Shown here piece after piece: positions 1 to 7,341 of a stretch of DNA of 64,000 nucleotides. Source of the stretch: Paenibacillus sp. P25 (GTDB lineage: Bacteria; Bacillota; Bacilli; Paenibacillales; NBRC-103111). The notes beneath the pieces were generated by a model that was not told the DNA's origin, searched no databases, and saw nothing but the letters and a program-made list of their open reading frames with translations. Numbering within the stretch: position 1 is the first letter of the stretch; the number at the start of each line of letters is the position of its first letter. The stretch spans positions 4,464,001-4,528,000 of the forward strand of contig CP085629.1 in assembly GCA_024704175.1 (NCBI GenBank), given 5' to 3'. The position numbers were made by a program, and so were the translations under genes.

Positions 1-241
1 CCGTCTCCCCGACCCCGTTGCAGGAAAAGTTAAACCGTACCGTATAAAATCCTTTTTCCGCAAAAACATCCGTAACATAGGAATAAAATCCCCAATCCAT
101 GAAGCTCTTGAAACCGTGTACGAAAATGACGACCGGTCTGAGCCCCGTTCCGTTCTCCGGCTTCGTCTTCACTTCCCCACGCGACCACAACCCTTCTCCC
201 AAATCATGGGCAAAAGCTCCCGTCCTCAAGTTCTCCTCCAT
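1..241 (-). CDS. alpha/beta hydrolase, N-terminal part (runs off the window)
   Basis: The gene is read leftwards off the window edge; 80 codons are present. AGGAGGG lies about six bases before the ATG at 241, which fixes the start. After a roughly 37-residue lead-in comes PVVIFVHGFKSFMDWGFYSY, the first beta strand and oxyanion-hole region of alpha/beta hydrolases (HGFK-x-F-x-DWG type), followed by VRFNFSCNGVGE. The nucleophile, acid and histidine would lie beyond position 1, so substrate and activity cannot be judged. It is probably a cytoplasmic esterase-like hydrolase. Confidence 0.75.
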   Translation of the reverse strand, partial: MEENLRTGAFAHDLGEGLWSRGEVKTKPENGTGLRPVVIFVHGFKSFMDWGFYSYVTDVFAEKGFYTVRFNFSCNGVGET

Positions 242-367
242 CCGAATCCCTCCTCGTGGTTTCTCCGACTGCGGCACGTTACCGCTTCTCACCCAAACTG
301 TATCAGATTCGAAGCAAGAGCGCTACCGCCGGTCCACCCATCCGCCTCAACCGGCCGGGATTCGATG

Positions 368-1272
368 TTAAGAGGTAATAAACCCTCCGCCGCCCACATG
401 CAGCGTCTCTCCAGTTACGTATCGGGAGTCGTCACTCGCCAGGTAGACATAAGCCGGAGCCAGTTCGAAGGGTCGCCCCGCTCGTTTCATTGGCGTATCG
501 GTGCCGAAGGTCTTCACTTCTTCCGCGGAGAAGGTAGATACGATGAGCGGCGTCCAGATCGGACCCGGTGCGACGGCATTGACCCGGATGTCCTGCTCCA
601 CCAGCGACATGGCCAGTGACCGCGTAAACGTTACGATGGCCCCTTGGTCGCCGAATAGTCGATCAGCTCCTTGTTGCCCCGGTAGGCCGTAACGGAAGCG
701 GTATTGATGATCGAAGCGCCCGGCCTCAGATAAGGAAGCGCCGCCTGCGTCATAAAGAAGAATGAGAAAATGTTCGTGCGGAACGTCTCGAGCAGCTGCT
801 CCTCGCTAATCCCCAGGATGCTTCGCTGCGGATATTGAACGGCAAAGCATTATTCACGAGCACATCCAGACGGCCGAACGCCTGCAGCGCCTGGTGAACG
901 GCGAAGCCCGACGACGCCTTTTCCCGCAGATCAGCCGGAACCAAGAGGCGGCGGCGGCCCAGCTGTTCGATGCGCCGTTTCGTTTCCTCGGCATCCGGTG
1001 CTCATCCAAATACACAATGGCCACATCGCAGCCTTCCTTGGCGAAAGCAATCGCCGCGGCCCGGCCGATCCCGCTGTCCCCTCCGGTAATGATTGCGGCC
1101 TTCCCCGTCAGCTTGCAGTCGCCGATATAGGCGGGATTCTCGGAAATCGGCCGCGGCATCATCAAATATTCCAGGCCGGGCCGCCTCGGCTGATGCTGGG
1201 GAGGAAACGTCAGGGGCGCTCTTTACACTCGCTTTTATAGGCATAATACGGATATAGCGGATAGTGGGGCAT
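368..1272 (-). CDS. SDR family oxidoreductase, YhxC/general-stress-39-like, frameshifted
   Basis: A roughly 300-residue NAD(P)-dependent short-chain dehydrogenase. GGAGGTTCGAAC precedes the ATG at 1272. The pieces read MPHYPLYPYYAY, then GKAAIITGGDSGIGRAAAIA (cofactor motif GGDSGIG), VDVLVNNA-type NNA motif, IDYSATKG (catalytic Tyr-x3-Lys) and VAPGPIWTPL. The pieces lie in different frames and at least four shifts are needed. Each is repaired by adding one base in a short run: near 1217 (CCCC), near 1003 (GG), near 850 (TTT) and near 643 (GGGG, in SATKGAI). I therefore think it is an intact gene with sequence errors rather than a pseudogene. The exact substrate is unknown; relatives are general-stress dehydrogenases. 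Confidence 0.75.
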
Positions 1273-1341
1273 GTTCGAACCTCCAACGCAAAAATGGGCA
1301 TTCGCTCATTTCAGTGTATTCGGCCCATGGGCGGTTGGTAC

Positions 1342-1578
1342 CTAAGCGTTCTCCGCCTTTTTCCCGGCTTGGCGTCTGTCCGCCATATCCCTGTCCTCCT
1401 GCCTGTCGGCGATTTCCGAAATCCACAACCGGACCATACAGATGCCGAACATCAGGCAGACGCAGACGATCCCAAGCAGCGACCGGTTCTGCATTTGCAA
1501 CAAGACCAGTGCGGGAATCGCTGCGATCAAACAACCGTACAACCCCATATTCAGCTTGCGCGCCGTTGTCCTTTTCAT
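1342..1578 (-). CDS. small two-helix membrane protein, unknown
   Basis: 78 residues with a good AAGGAGG about ten bases before the ATG. A basic start (MKRTTARK) is followed by two hydrophobic stretches, about residues 11-27 and 34-52, with only a short polar turn between. The tail (about 55-78) is charged, with Asp, Arg and Lys. This fits a small inner-membrane hairpin with both ends in the cytoplasm. I recognise no family. It lies alone between the SDR gene and gerE. Confidence 0.55.
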   Translation of the reverse strand: MKRTTARKLNMGLYGCLIAAIPALVLLQMQNRSLLGIVCVCLMFGICMVRLWISEIADRQEDRDMADRRQAGKKAENA

Positions 1579-1814
1579 CCTCGCGAGCCTCCTTGTCCCT
1601 TACAGGTTCCTTCCATAAATTTACGATGGAGGGGCGTAGATTAGAATCATGCAGTGAGACTGCAGATCATTTCGCTATTGCATAACCAAGGAAACGTGTT
1701 TTGAAACACGCAACTCTCGACATATAGCACCCTGCCAAACCAAAAAGCCCTCCCCTACGCCTCCCCCAAATAAGGAAGCATAAAAGAAGGCTTTATTCGG
1801 TTCGTGGTTCATCC

Positions 1815-2039
1815 TCAGATCTGCAGCTCCCCAAGCTTGATCAGTTCGACTACCGCTTGCGAACGGCCTTTTACGTTTAATTTTTGCATGACATTGGAGA
1901 TATGGTTACGCACGGTTTTTTCGCTGATAAACAGTCGCTGCGCGATATCCTTCGTCGTTTTGTCCTGCACCAGGAGTTCGAATACTTCCCGTTCGCGGTT
2001 GGTGAGTAAGAATTTATTTTTGTGATCGTCGCCCTTCAA
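1815..2039 (-). CDS. gerE: spore coat transcription regulator GerE
   Basis: 74 residues, the exact size of Bacillus GerE and nearly collinear with it (LLTNREREVFELLVQDKTT; SEKTVRNHISNVMQKLNVKG). It is a stand-alone LuxR/NarL-type helix-turn-helix with no receiver domain; helices 2-3 cover about residues 30-60. The start is TTG, preceded by AGGAGGGG; no ATG fits the frame. In Bacillus GerE acts in the mother cell, turning on and off late coat genes made under sigma-K. A near-consensus sigma-K -10 (CATAAACTG) lies about 60 bases upstream. Its relevance here is that many genes further along look like late spore-surface genes. Confidence 0.93.
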   Translation of the reverse strand: MKGDDHKNKFLLTNREREVFELLVQDKTTKDIAQRLFISEKTVRNHISNVMQKLNVKGRSQAVVELIKLGELQI

Positions 2040-2100
2040 TTGTCACCCCTCCTTGCCCGGGTTTTTGTATCATTACAAGGTCTAGGGATACAGTCAAATC

Positions 2101-2109
2101 CAGTTTATG
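2101..2109 (-). promoter_or_regulatory. possible sigma-K -10 for gerE (8 of 9)
   Basis: CATAAACTG on the minus strand matches CATANNNTA except for the last base and sits about 60 bases before the gerE start. gerE is sigma-K dependent in Bacillus. The same A-to-G variant occurs before two other genes in this window. Confidence 0.4.
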
Positions 2110-2180
2110 AAGGGGGCCAAACGTTGGTGCGTCCACGAAGCAAAAATGGGCCGCGCCCGGGCCGGCCGTCCCGAAACAGC

Positions 2181-2216
2181 AAAAAAACGGCCTCAGCCCT
2201 GTAGGCGAGACCGTTC
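2181..2216 (-). terminator. Rho-independent terminator after mscL
   Basis: On the minus strand AACGGTCTC pairs with GAGGCCGTT (one G-T pair) and is followed by a run of seven T. It lies just past the mscL stop. Confidence 0.75.
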
Positions 2217-2240
2217 TTCCGCCGCTGACAATCGTGGAAA

Positions 2241-2714
2241 TTAAGCCCGTCCGAGCTCTTCCGAAGCGAGGTGGGCCGTGCAGTATCTGCAGCGGACGGC
2301 TTTCTTCGGGATTTCCGACAAGCACTCCGGGCACTCCTTCAGATTCTCTTTCGGATCCGGCTTCGCTTCTTCCTTCTTGCGGAAGCGGTTGATCTGCTTC
2401 ACGGCGAGGAATATAACGAAGGAAACGATGAGAAAGTCCAGCAGCGTGCTGATAAAGGCGCCATAGTTAAGCGTAGCGGCAGAGTTAGCCTTGGCATCGG
2501 CCAAAGTTTTATAGTGTTTCCCGTCCAAACTGATGAACAGATCGCTAAAATTAACCTTGTTCAGCAGCAGCCCGATCGGCGGCATCACGATATCATTTAC
2601 GATCGAAGTGACCACCTTGCCGAACGCGCCCCCGATAATGACACCGATGGCCAGATCGATCATATTGCCTTTCATCGCAAATTCTTTAAACTCTTTTATG
2701 ATCTTGGAAGCCAT
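2241..2714 (-). CDS. mscL: large-conductance mechanosensitive channel MscL with zinc-ribbon tail
   Basis: 157 residues. The N-terminal helix KEFKEFAMKGNMIDLAIGVI and TM1 with GVIIGGAFGKVVTSIV are the classic MscL signature; TM2 lies at about 83-108 (AFISTLLDFLIVSFVIFLAV) and is followed by the basic RFRKKEE cytoplasmic cluster. It forms a pentameric pore that opens on membrane tension and releases solutes during osmotic downshock. Many MscL proteins end soon after the cytoplasmic helix. This one continues with a Cys4 knuckle (C128, C131, C142, C145; CPEC...CRYC), a probable zinc ribbon. Transcribed alone, with a clear terminator. Confidence 0.95.
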   Translation of the reverse strand: MASKIIKEFKEFAMKGNMIDLAIGVIIGGAFGKVVTSIVNDIVMPPIGLLLNKVNFSDLFISLDGKHYKTLADAKANSAATLNYGAFISTLLDFLIVSFVIFLAVKQINRFRKKEEAKPDPKENLKECPECLSEIPKKAVRCRYCTAHLASEELGRA

Positions 2715-2813
2715 TCCCGTCTTTCCCTCCTACTTAAACGATCGTGCCTATTATATTACACGAAGGTTCAAAAATCGAGAGTTTTCCGGCATCGGACGAC
2801 AGGAATTTCCTTG

Positions 2814-3615
2814 TTACTTGCCTATGAACTGCTGGGTGAACATCTTGCCGCAGGAGCCGCCGTCCACAATGCCAATCCCGATACTTGTAAAATCCTTGCT
2901 CAGGATATTGTCCCGGTGCCCTTCCGACGCCATTAAGGCTTGGTGCGCGGCCTCCACGCTTTGGTTGCAGGCGATGTTCTCCCCGGCGGTCTTGTAGTCG
3001 ATGCCGAACCGCTTCATCATATCGAAGGGCGAGCCGTAGGTTGGGGACTGGTGGGAAAAATAGTTGTGGTCCGCCATATCCTGGCTCTTTAATTTCGCCG
3101 TATGCGTAAGCTGCGAATCCACGGCCAGCGGCGGAAGCCCCGCTTCGGAACGAGCTTTGTTGACGAGATCAAGCATCTGTTGTTCCTCAGGCGACAGCTC
3201 GGAGGTTACTGGCGGGTCGCGGCGCCGGCTCGTTCGGCTTCGGTACCGGCTCCCGGCTCGGCGGCGGTGTCGGGGCGGGCTTCGGTACAGGTGCCGGGGC
3301 CGGCTTTTTCGGTATTTTCAAGTTGCCGTAGGCCCATAAGATGGCCTGCAGCGTCTGGTTGTCCACGGCTCCGGTAATGGGAAGGCCGTGCGCTTTCTGG
3401 AACCGTTTGACGCCCTCTTCGGTAGCGGCGCCGTAGGTACCGGTGATATTGCCGGAAAAGTATCCGAGCGACTTGAGCATCCCCTGTACGGCATACACAT
3501 CCGGGCCTTTTGCGCCGCGGCCGAAGGCGAAGGCGGTGGCGGAAGCGCTCAAGCAGAGCAGCAGGCAGAGAAGCACAAGCAGGGCTTTCTTTGGGCTTCG
3601 CAAATGTCGGAGCAT
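2814..3615 (-). CDS. secreted peptidoglycan-binding plus CAP/SCP domain protein, frameshifted
   Basis: The start at 3615 is chosen because GGGAGG lies 11 bases before MLRHLRSPKKALL; an upstream ATG has no such site. A signal peptide (about residues 1-32, cut near AFAFG) leads into a PG_binding_1 domain (VQGMLKSLGYF...TEEGVKRFQKAHGLP), a Pro/Lys linker, then a CAP domain (MLDLVNKARSEAGLPPL, HNYFSHQSP, AGENIA, GHRDNIL), as in Bacillus YkwD. CAP proteins of this type are exported and their function is unsettled. The frame changes near 3203 in the proline linker; removing one C or adding two restores it. Confidence 0.82.
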
Positions 3616-3745
3616 GGGGTGGTTGTCCTCCCTGAAAGTGGTGAGATTGGATTTTTTCAGTTCAAGCATCCCCCATCCCCCGGGTTTTTATGAATCTCTT
3701 GAAGGTTATACAAAGGATCATGCGGCGCATCATTCTCTAAACAGT

Positions 3746-3788
3746 AAAAAATCCCGTTCTCCACGGCATTGGCCTGGAAAAACGGGAT
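3746..3788 (-). terminator. Rho-independent terminator after the YcnI-like gene
   Basis: Minus strand: ATCCCGTT pairs with AACGGGAT around an inner TTCCA/TGGA stem, followed by TTTTTTACTG. Confidence 0.8.
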
Positions 3789-3833
3789 GGTGTGATGCCC
3801 CGAGCGCCTGAAACGGCAGACGGCAGCGATCGG

Positions 3834-4489
3834 TCAGCGCTTGGCCGCTTTCCCCCGGGTTAGCGCGGTAAGAAGAGCGGCCGCGGCAAGCACCAGAGCG
3901 GCGATCGACAGGTACAGCGGCGTATTGGAGGCGGCCGCACCCGGAGCCGCTGCAGGAGCGCCGGAGGCGTTCGCAGGCGCTGTGGTGGCTCCGTGGCTGT
4001 CTGCCCCGGCGCCGGCCGGCTTCGCATTCACTTTGGTGACGGATGCCGGTTTGTCCGAGCCTTCGGCCCCGACCCACTCGACGACGCCGCCGTCCTTATA
4101 GGTTTGGTAGGCCTTCCAGGTGATCGCTGTCGCGTTGTCCGCTACCTTGCCCTGCATATAGAACTCCGTGAATTCCGTGGAAGCGAGCCCCTCCCCGGTT
4201 GTCGTCCATACGACACCGGTGATTTTACCGCTTGCATCCTTGGTGATGTCGTATTTCCAACCCGGCTTCGGTTCGAATCGGGAAACGGTAACCGCGTCCA
4301 CCGGAAATTTGATCTCCACCTTCGTTGTGGGGATGTCCTTCTCGTTCGGCACGCGCACGGCGAATTTCTCGTATGCCCCTGGGTGGTAACGCTCGGCTGC
4401 ACGGTAACATGGGCGCTTGCAATGCCAGCTGTCAGGAGCGACAGCAGTAGTACCGCAGCGAAGGCGATGTTCCATTTTTTCACTGGCAA
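3834..4489 (-). CDS. YcnI-family (DUF1775) cell-surface protein, frameshifted
   Basis: Signal peptide (about 1-25, ending GIASA) followed directly by mature HVTVQPSVTT. In YcnI the histidine exposed by signal cleavage is a copper ligand, and that position is kept here. The DUF1775 body carries RVPNEKD, TKVEIKFP, FEPKPGW, GVVWT and AITWKAYQTY. An Ala/Pro-rich linker and one C-terminal transmembrane helix ending in Arg/Lys anchor it. The frame breaks near 4378 inside TTQG-AYEKF; adding one G to GGGG restores it. The TTG at 4489 is my start because of AAAGGA upstream; GTG six bases further in is the alternative. No copper transporter gene is adjacent. Confidence 0.8.
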
Positions 4490-4565
4490 TTCATTCCTTT
4501 CAGCGGTCATTATATCCTTAATCAATATAACGTAAACCGCCGGGGACAGGAATGACTCAACCGGG

Positions 4566-6050
4566 CTATTTCAAGCCGGATCTATGGCCGTTATGTGTCA
4601 GGCCGTGACGGACGGCATATGCCGTCAGCTGGACCCGGTTGTCGAGCGACAGCTTGGCGAGAATGTTCTTGATGTGGTTTTTGACCGTATTTTCCGTGAT
4701 GATGAGCTGTTCGGCGATTTGCTTGTTCGTCTGGCCGCTGGCGACGCAGATGAGAATTTCGCATTCCCGCTGCGACAGGTCGCCCGGCGGCACTTCCGAA
4801 ACCGGAGGCTCGCGGGTCGAGCGAAACGATTGAAACAGGCGGTCGGCCATACCCCGGGAGATTTCGCTCTCTTCATCCAGCAGGCCCCGCAGGTAAGCAA
4901 CCCAATCGTCGGGGTCCATATTTTTGAGCAAATACCCCTGCGCCCCGTAACGGATGGCCGTAAACAGATCGGTCACATCGTCGGAAACCGTCAGCATCAC
5001 GACCCGGATGTGGGGGTACAGCGATTTGATTCTTCGGGTTGCCTCGAGCCCGTTCATTCCCGGCATCTGCAGGTCCATCAAAACGAGGTCTGGCAGCGAC
5101 CTGCTGCACAGCTCCACCGCTTGCTCCCCGTTCTCCGCCTCCCCGATCCATTCAAAGCCGTCTTCGCCTTCCAGCACCGAGCGGACAGCCCGGCGGGCAA
5201 GCGGATGGTCGTCCACCGTAAGTACGCGGTAATTCATAGCTTCTCCTCCCGCAGACGGACCGGTAATCAGCGGCTCCAGTCCGCCTTCCTTGGCAGGACC
5301 GACGTTCATGCCGGCCCCCAGCTCCTGCGCCCTCTTGCGCATAATGGAAATGCCGTAGCGGTCGCCTTCCGCCGCTGGTTCCGGCTTCCAGCCGACGCCG
5401 TTGTCCGCAATTCGGAGTCGCCAGCCCCCGCCTTCCGCGTCCGAACCCAGCTCAATCCAGGCATGGTCGGCCCGGGAATGCTTGCGGATATTGGTGAACG
5501 CCTCCCGGATAATCGAGAACAAAGGGACCTCGGCCGCCGGAGGCACGCTCTTGATCGGCAAATCGATGCGCGGCTCCACCGCGATACCGCTGATTCCGCT
5601 CCATTCCTCGAGCCAGGCCCGCGACCGGGAATCGAAGGTGGCCCCGTCCTCCGGGGGCGTACGCAGGTTGAAGATCGCCTGCCGCAGATGCTGGTCGATC
5701 TCCGTCACGGCGGAGCGTGCTTCATCCAGCTGTCCTTTTTTGAGTTGAACGTTCAGGAAGAACAGGATTTGGGCAATGTTATCGTGCAGCTCCTGCGCGA
5801 GCCGCTCCCGCTCCTCGAAGACCGCCCGCGCCGCCTGCTCCTTGGCCAGCCGCTCATTCATCTTGCGGATGCGGTGGAACATCCAATTCGCGAACAAATA
5901 AGAGAGCAATAAGGTCAGCATCGTAATGTACAAATTGCCGGTCTCCATGGACAGCTCCTGCAGCAGAAAATCATGCCGGATATATTCGAAGCCCCCGATC
6001 AGGAACGGCGGGAGCAGAATCGTCAGCCATTTTAAAGTGCGCATGGACAT
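4566..6050 (-). CDS. NarL-type sensor kinase joined in frame to its response regulator
   Basis: 494 residues in one frame. Two N-terminal helices (about 7-23 and 40-60) lead into HisKA_3 with ELHDNIAQILFFLNVQLKKG (phospho-His) and a HATPase with REAFTNIRKHS and DNGVGW. From M272 the chain is a complete 223-residue response regulator: receiver with VDDHP, phospho-Asp in VLMDLQMPG, then LSQRECEILICVASGQTNKQ and a LuxR helix-turn-helix. M272 has its own GGAGGAGAAGCT ribosome binding site and the residues before it are not typical of a kinase C-terminus. Two separate genes joined by a lost base are as likely as a real fusion. The target genes are unknown; LiaS/LiaR-type cell-envelope pairs are the nearest kind. 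Confidence 0.85.
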   Translation of the reverse strand: MSMRTLKWLTILLPPFLIGGFEYIRHDFLLQELSMETGNLYITMLTLLLSYLFANWMFHRIRKMNERLAKEQAARAVFEERERLAQELHDNIAQILFFLNVQLKKGQLDEARSAVTEIDQHLRQAIFNLRTPPEDGATFDSRSRAWLEEWSGISGIAVEPRIDLPIKSVPPAAEVPLFSIIREAFTNIRKHSRADHAWIELGSDAEGGGWRLRIADNGVGWKPEPAAEGDRYGISIMRKRAQELGAGMNVGPAKEGGLEPLITGPSAGGEAMNYRVLTVDDHPLARRAVRSVLEGEDGFEWIGEAENGEQAVELCSRSLPDLVLMDLQMPGMNGLEATRRIKSLYPHIRVVMLTVSDDVTDLFTAIRYGAQGYLLKNMDPDDWVAYLRGLLDEESEISRGMADRLFQSFRSTREPPVSEVPPGDLSQRECEILICVASGQTNKQIAEQLIITENTVKNHIKNILAKLSLDNRVQLTAYAVRHGLTHNGHRSGLK

Positions 6051-6171
6051 GGGGTGCAGCCTCTCCTCCTACTCAGCGGCGGGTTGCAGGACCGGTGTGG
6101 TCCGCTTGTCCCGCTGTGTCTCCCATTATATACCGAATCTGCGATTCGTTTCGAGCACCAAAAAGGGCCCA

Positions 6172-6200
6172 TTGACACCCGGGACATAATGAGGTATCTT
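6172..6200 (+). promoter_or_regulatory. sigma-A promoter of fabH
   Basis: TTGACA at 6172-6177, a 17-base spacer and TATCTT at 6195-6200. The predicted start lies about 6207, immediately before the FapR box. Confidence 0.7.
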
Positions 6201-6212
6201 GAACTTAGAATT

Positions 6213-6229
6213 TTAGTATCTGGTACTAA
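6213..6229 (+). promoter_or_regulatory. FapR operator upstream of fabH
   Basis: TTAGTATCTGGTACTAA is a 17-base near-perfect palindrome that matches the FapR consensus (TTAGTACC-N-GGTACTAA) except for one base of the left arm. It covers the predicted transcription start, where FapR would block transcription until malonyl-CoA releases it. The spacing and the gene downstream both fit a lipid-synthesis operator. Confidence 0.85.
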
Positions 6230-6262
6230 AACCTAGTCATAAAAATCGAGAGGTGATTTTCT

Positions 6263-7285
6263 ATGTCAGCAGCAGCAACAACCCTGTCCGGCCCGTACCG
6301 CTCCCGCATTACCGCCATTGGCGACTATGTGCCCGAACGAAGATTGACCAACGAAGATTTGGAAAAGCTCGTCGAGACGAACGACGAATGGATCGTTCAG
6401 CGGACCGGTATCCGTGAAAGAAGAATCTGCTCGCCGGAAGAGACTACGAGCACCCTGTGTGCAAACGCCGTCCAGAATCTGATCGACCGCTATCATCCCG
6501 AACTGGAAGACCTGGACCTGATTCTCGTCTGTACCACCACGCCGGACTTCATCTTTCCCTCCACCGCCTGTCTCGTCCAGCACCAATTGGGTCTTCCCAA
6601 GGTCACGGCGATGGACCTCAGTGCCGCCTGCGCCGGGTTCCTCTACGGCCTGCATCTGGCCGACGGCATGATCGCTTCCGGTCTGCACCGCAAGGTGCTG
6701 ATCATTGGAGCGGATGCGTTGTCCAAAATAACGGATTACACCGACCGCACCACGTGCATTTTATTCGGGGACGGGGCCGGCGCCGTGCTGCTTGAAAGGG
6801 ATCCCGACGACACGGGCGAGCCTTCCCTGATCGCTTATTCGGGTGGTTCGGACGGCGGCGGGGGCATCCATTTGTACCAAACCCACACGGCCGCGGCGAT
6901 GAACGGTATTCCCGTGAAGGATACCCGAACCATTGTGCAGAACGGCCGGGAGGTATACAAATTCGCCGTGCAAACCGTGCCGGCCGGAACCGAAGCGCTG
7001 CTTCAGAAGGCCGGTCTTCGCACCTCGGATGTGGATTGGTTCATCCCGCACAGCGCCAATCTTCGGATCATCGAATCGGTCTGCGAGAGGACCGGCATTC
7101 CGATGGAGCGCACCCTGCATACGATCCAGTGGTTCGGCAACACCTCGGCCGCTACGATCCCGCTCGCCTTGGACATGGGTGTGAAGCAGGGGAACTTCCG
7201 GGACGGACAGCTCATCCTGATGTACGGCTTCGGCGGCGGCCTGGTGCACGGCGGACAGTCGCTGCGCTGGAAAGCGTTGGGTTAA
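6263..7285 (+). CDS. fabH: beta-ketoacyl-ACP synthase III (FabH)
   Basis: 340 residues, normal length. It condenses acyl-CoA primers with malonyl-ACP to start fatty-acid synthesis; Firmicute enzymes favour branched primers. The catalytic triad is present: C123 in SAACAGFLYGL, H263 in FIPHSANLRI and N293 in GNTSAATIP. The N-terminus NDEWIVQRTGIRERR is typical. GAGAGGTGATTTTCT gives the ribosome binding site. A sigma-A promoter and FapR operator lie upstream, so malonyl-CoA control is expected. It stands alone, away from the fab cluster, as FabHB-type copies often do. A short N-terminal extension (about 12 residues before RSRITAIG) is unusual but minor. Confidence 0.95.
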   Translation: MSAAATTLSGPYRSRITAIGDYVPERRLTNEDLEKLVETNDEWIVQRTGIRERRICSPEETTSTLCANAVQNLIDRYHPELEDLDLILVCTTTPDFIFPSTACLVQHQLGLPKVTAMDLSAACAGFLYGLHLADGMIASGLHRKVLIIGADALSKITDYTDRTTCILFGDGAGAVLLERDPDDTGEPSLIAYSGGSDGGGGIHLYQTHTAAAMNGIPVKDTRTIVQNGREVYKFAVQTVPAGTEALLQKAGLRTSDVDWFIPHSANLRIIESVCERTGIPMERTLHTIQWFGNTSAATIPLALDMGVKQGNFRDGQLILMYGFGGGLVHGGQSLRWKALG

Positions 7286-7309
7286 ACGACTGCGGACGCC
7301 TCAAACGGC

Positions 7310-7341
7310 AAAAAAAAGAGGGGAGCCTGCTGCTCCCCTTA
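7310..7341 (-). terminator. terminator of the surface-protein operon
   Basis: Minus strand: GGGGAGC-AGCAG-GCTCCCC followed by TCTTTTTTTT, overlapping the stop of the large surface protein. It also separates that operon from convergent fabH. Confidence 0.85.

Noticed and set aside
99..619. Plus-strand frames at the left edge
   Set aside because: They are antisense to the hydrolase and SDR genes, whose motifs are clear on the minus strand.
368..1272. True pseudogene status for the SDR and the other broken genes
   Set aside because: Motifs and coding pattern are kept on both sides of each break and every change is a base-count change in a short run, which fits sequencing error better than decay. 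It remains possible for individual genes.
4584..5912. Plus-strand open frame of 442 codons
   Set aside because: Exact antisense shadow of the kinase/regulator gene, which has all expected motifs; the shadow has no recognisable domain.
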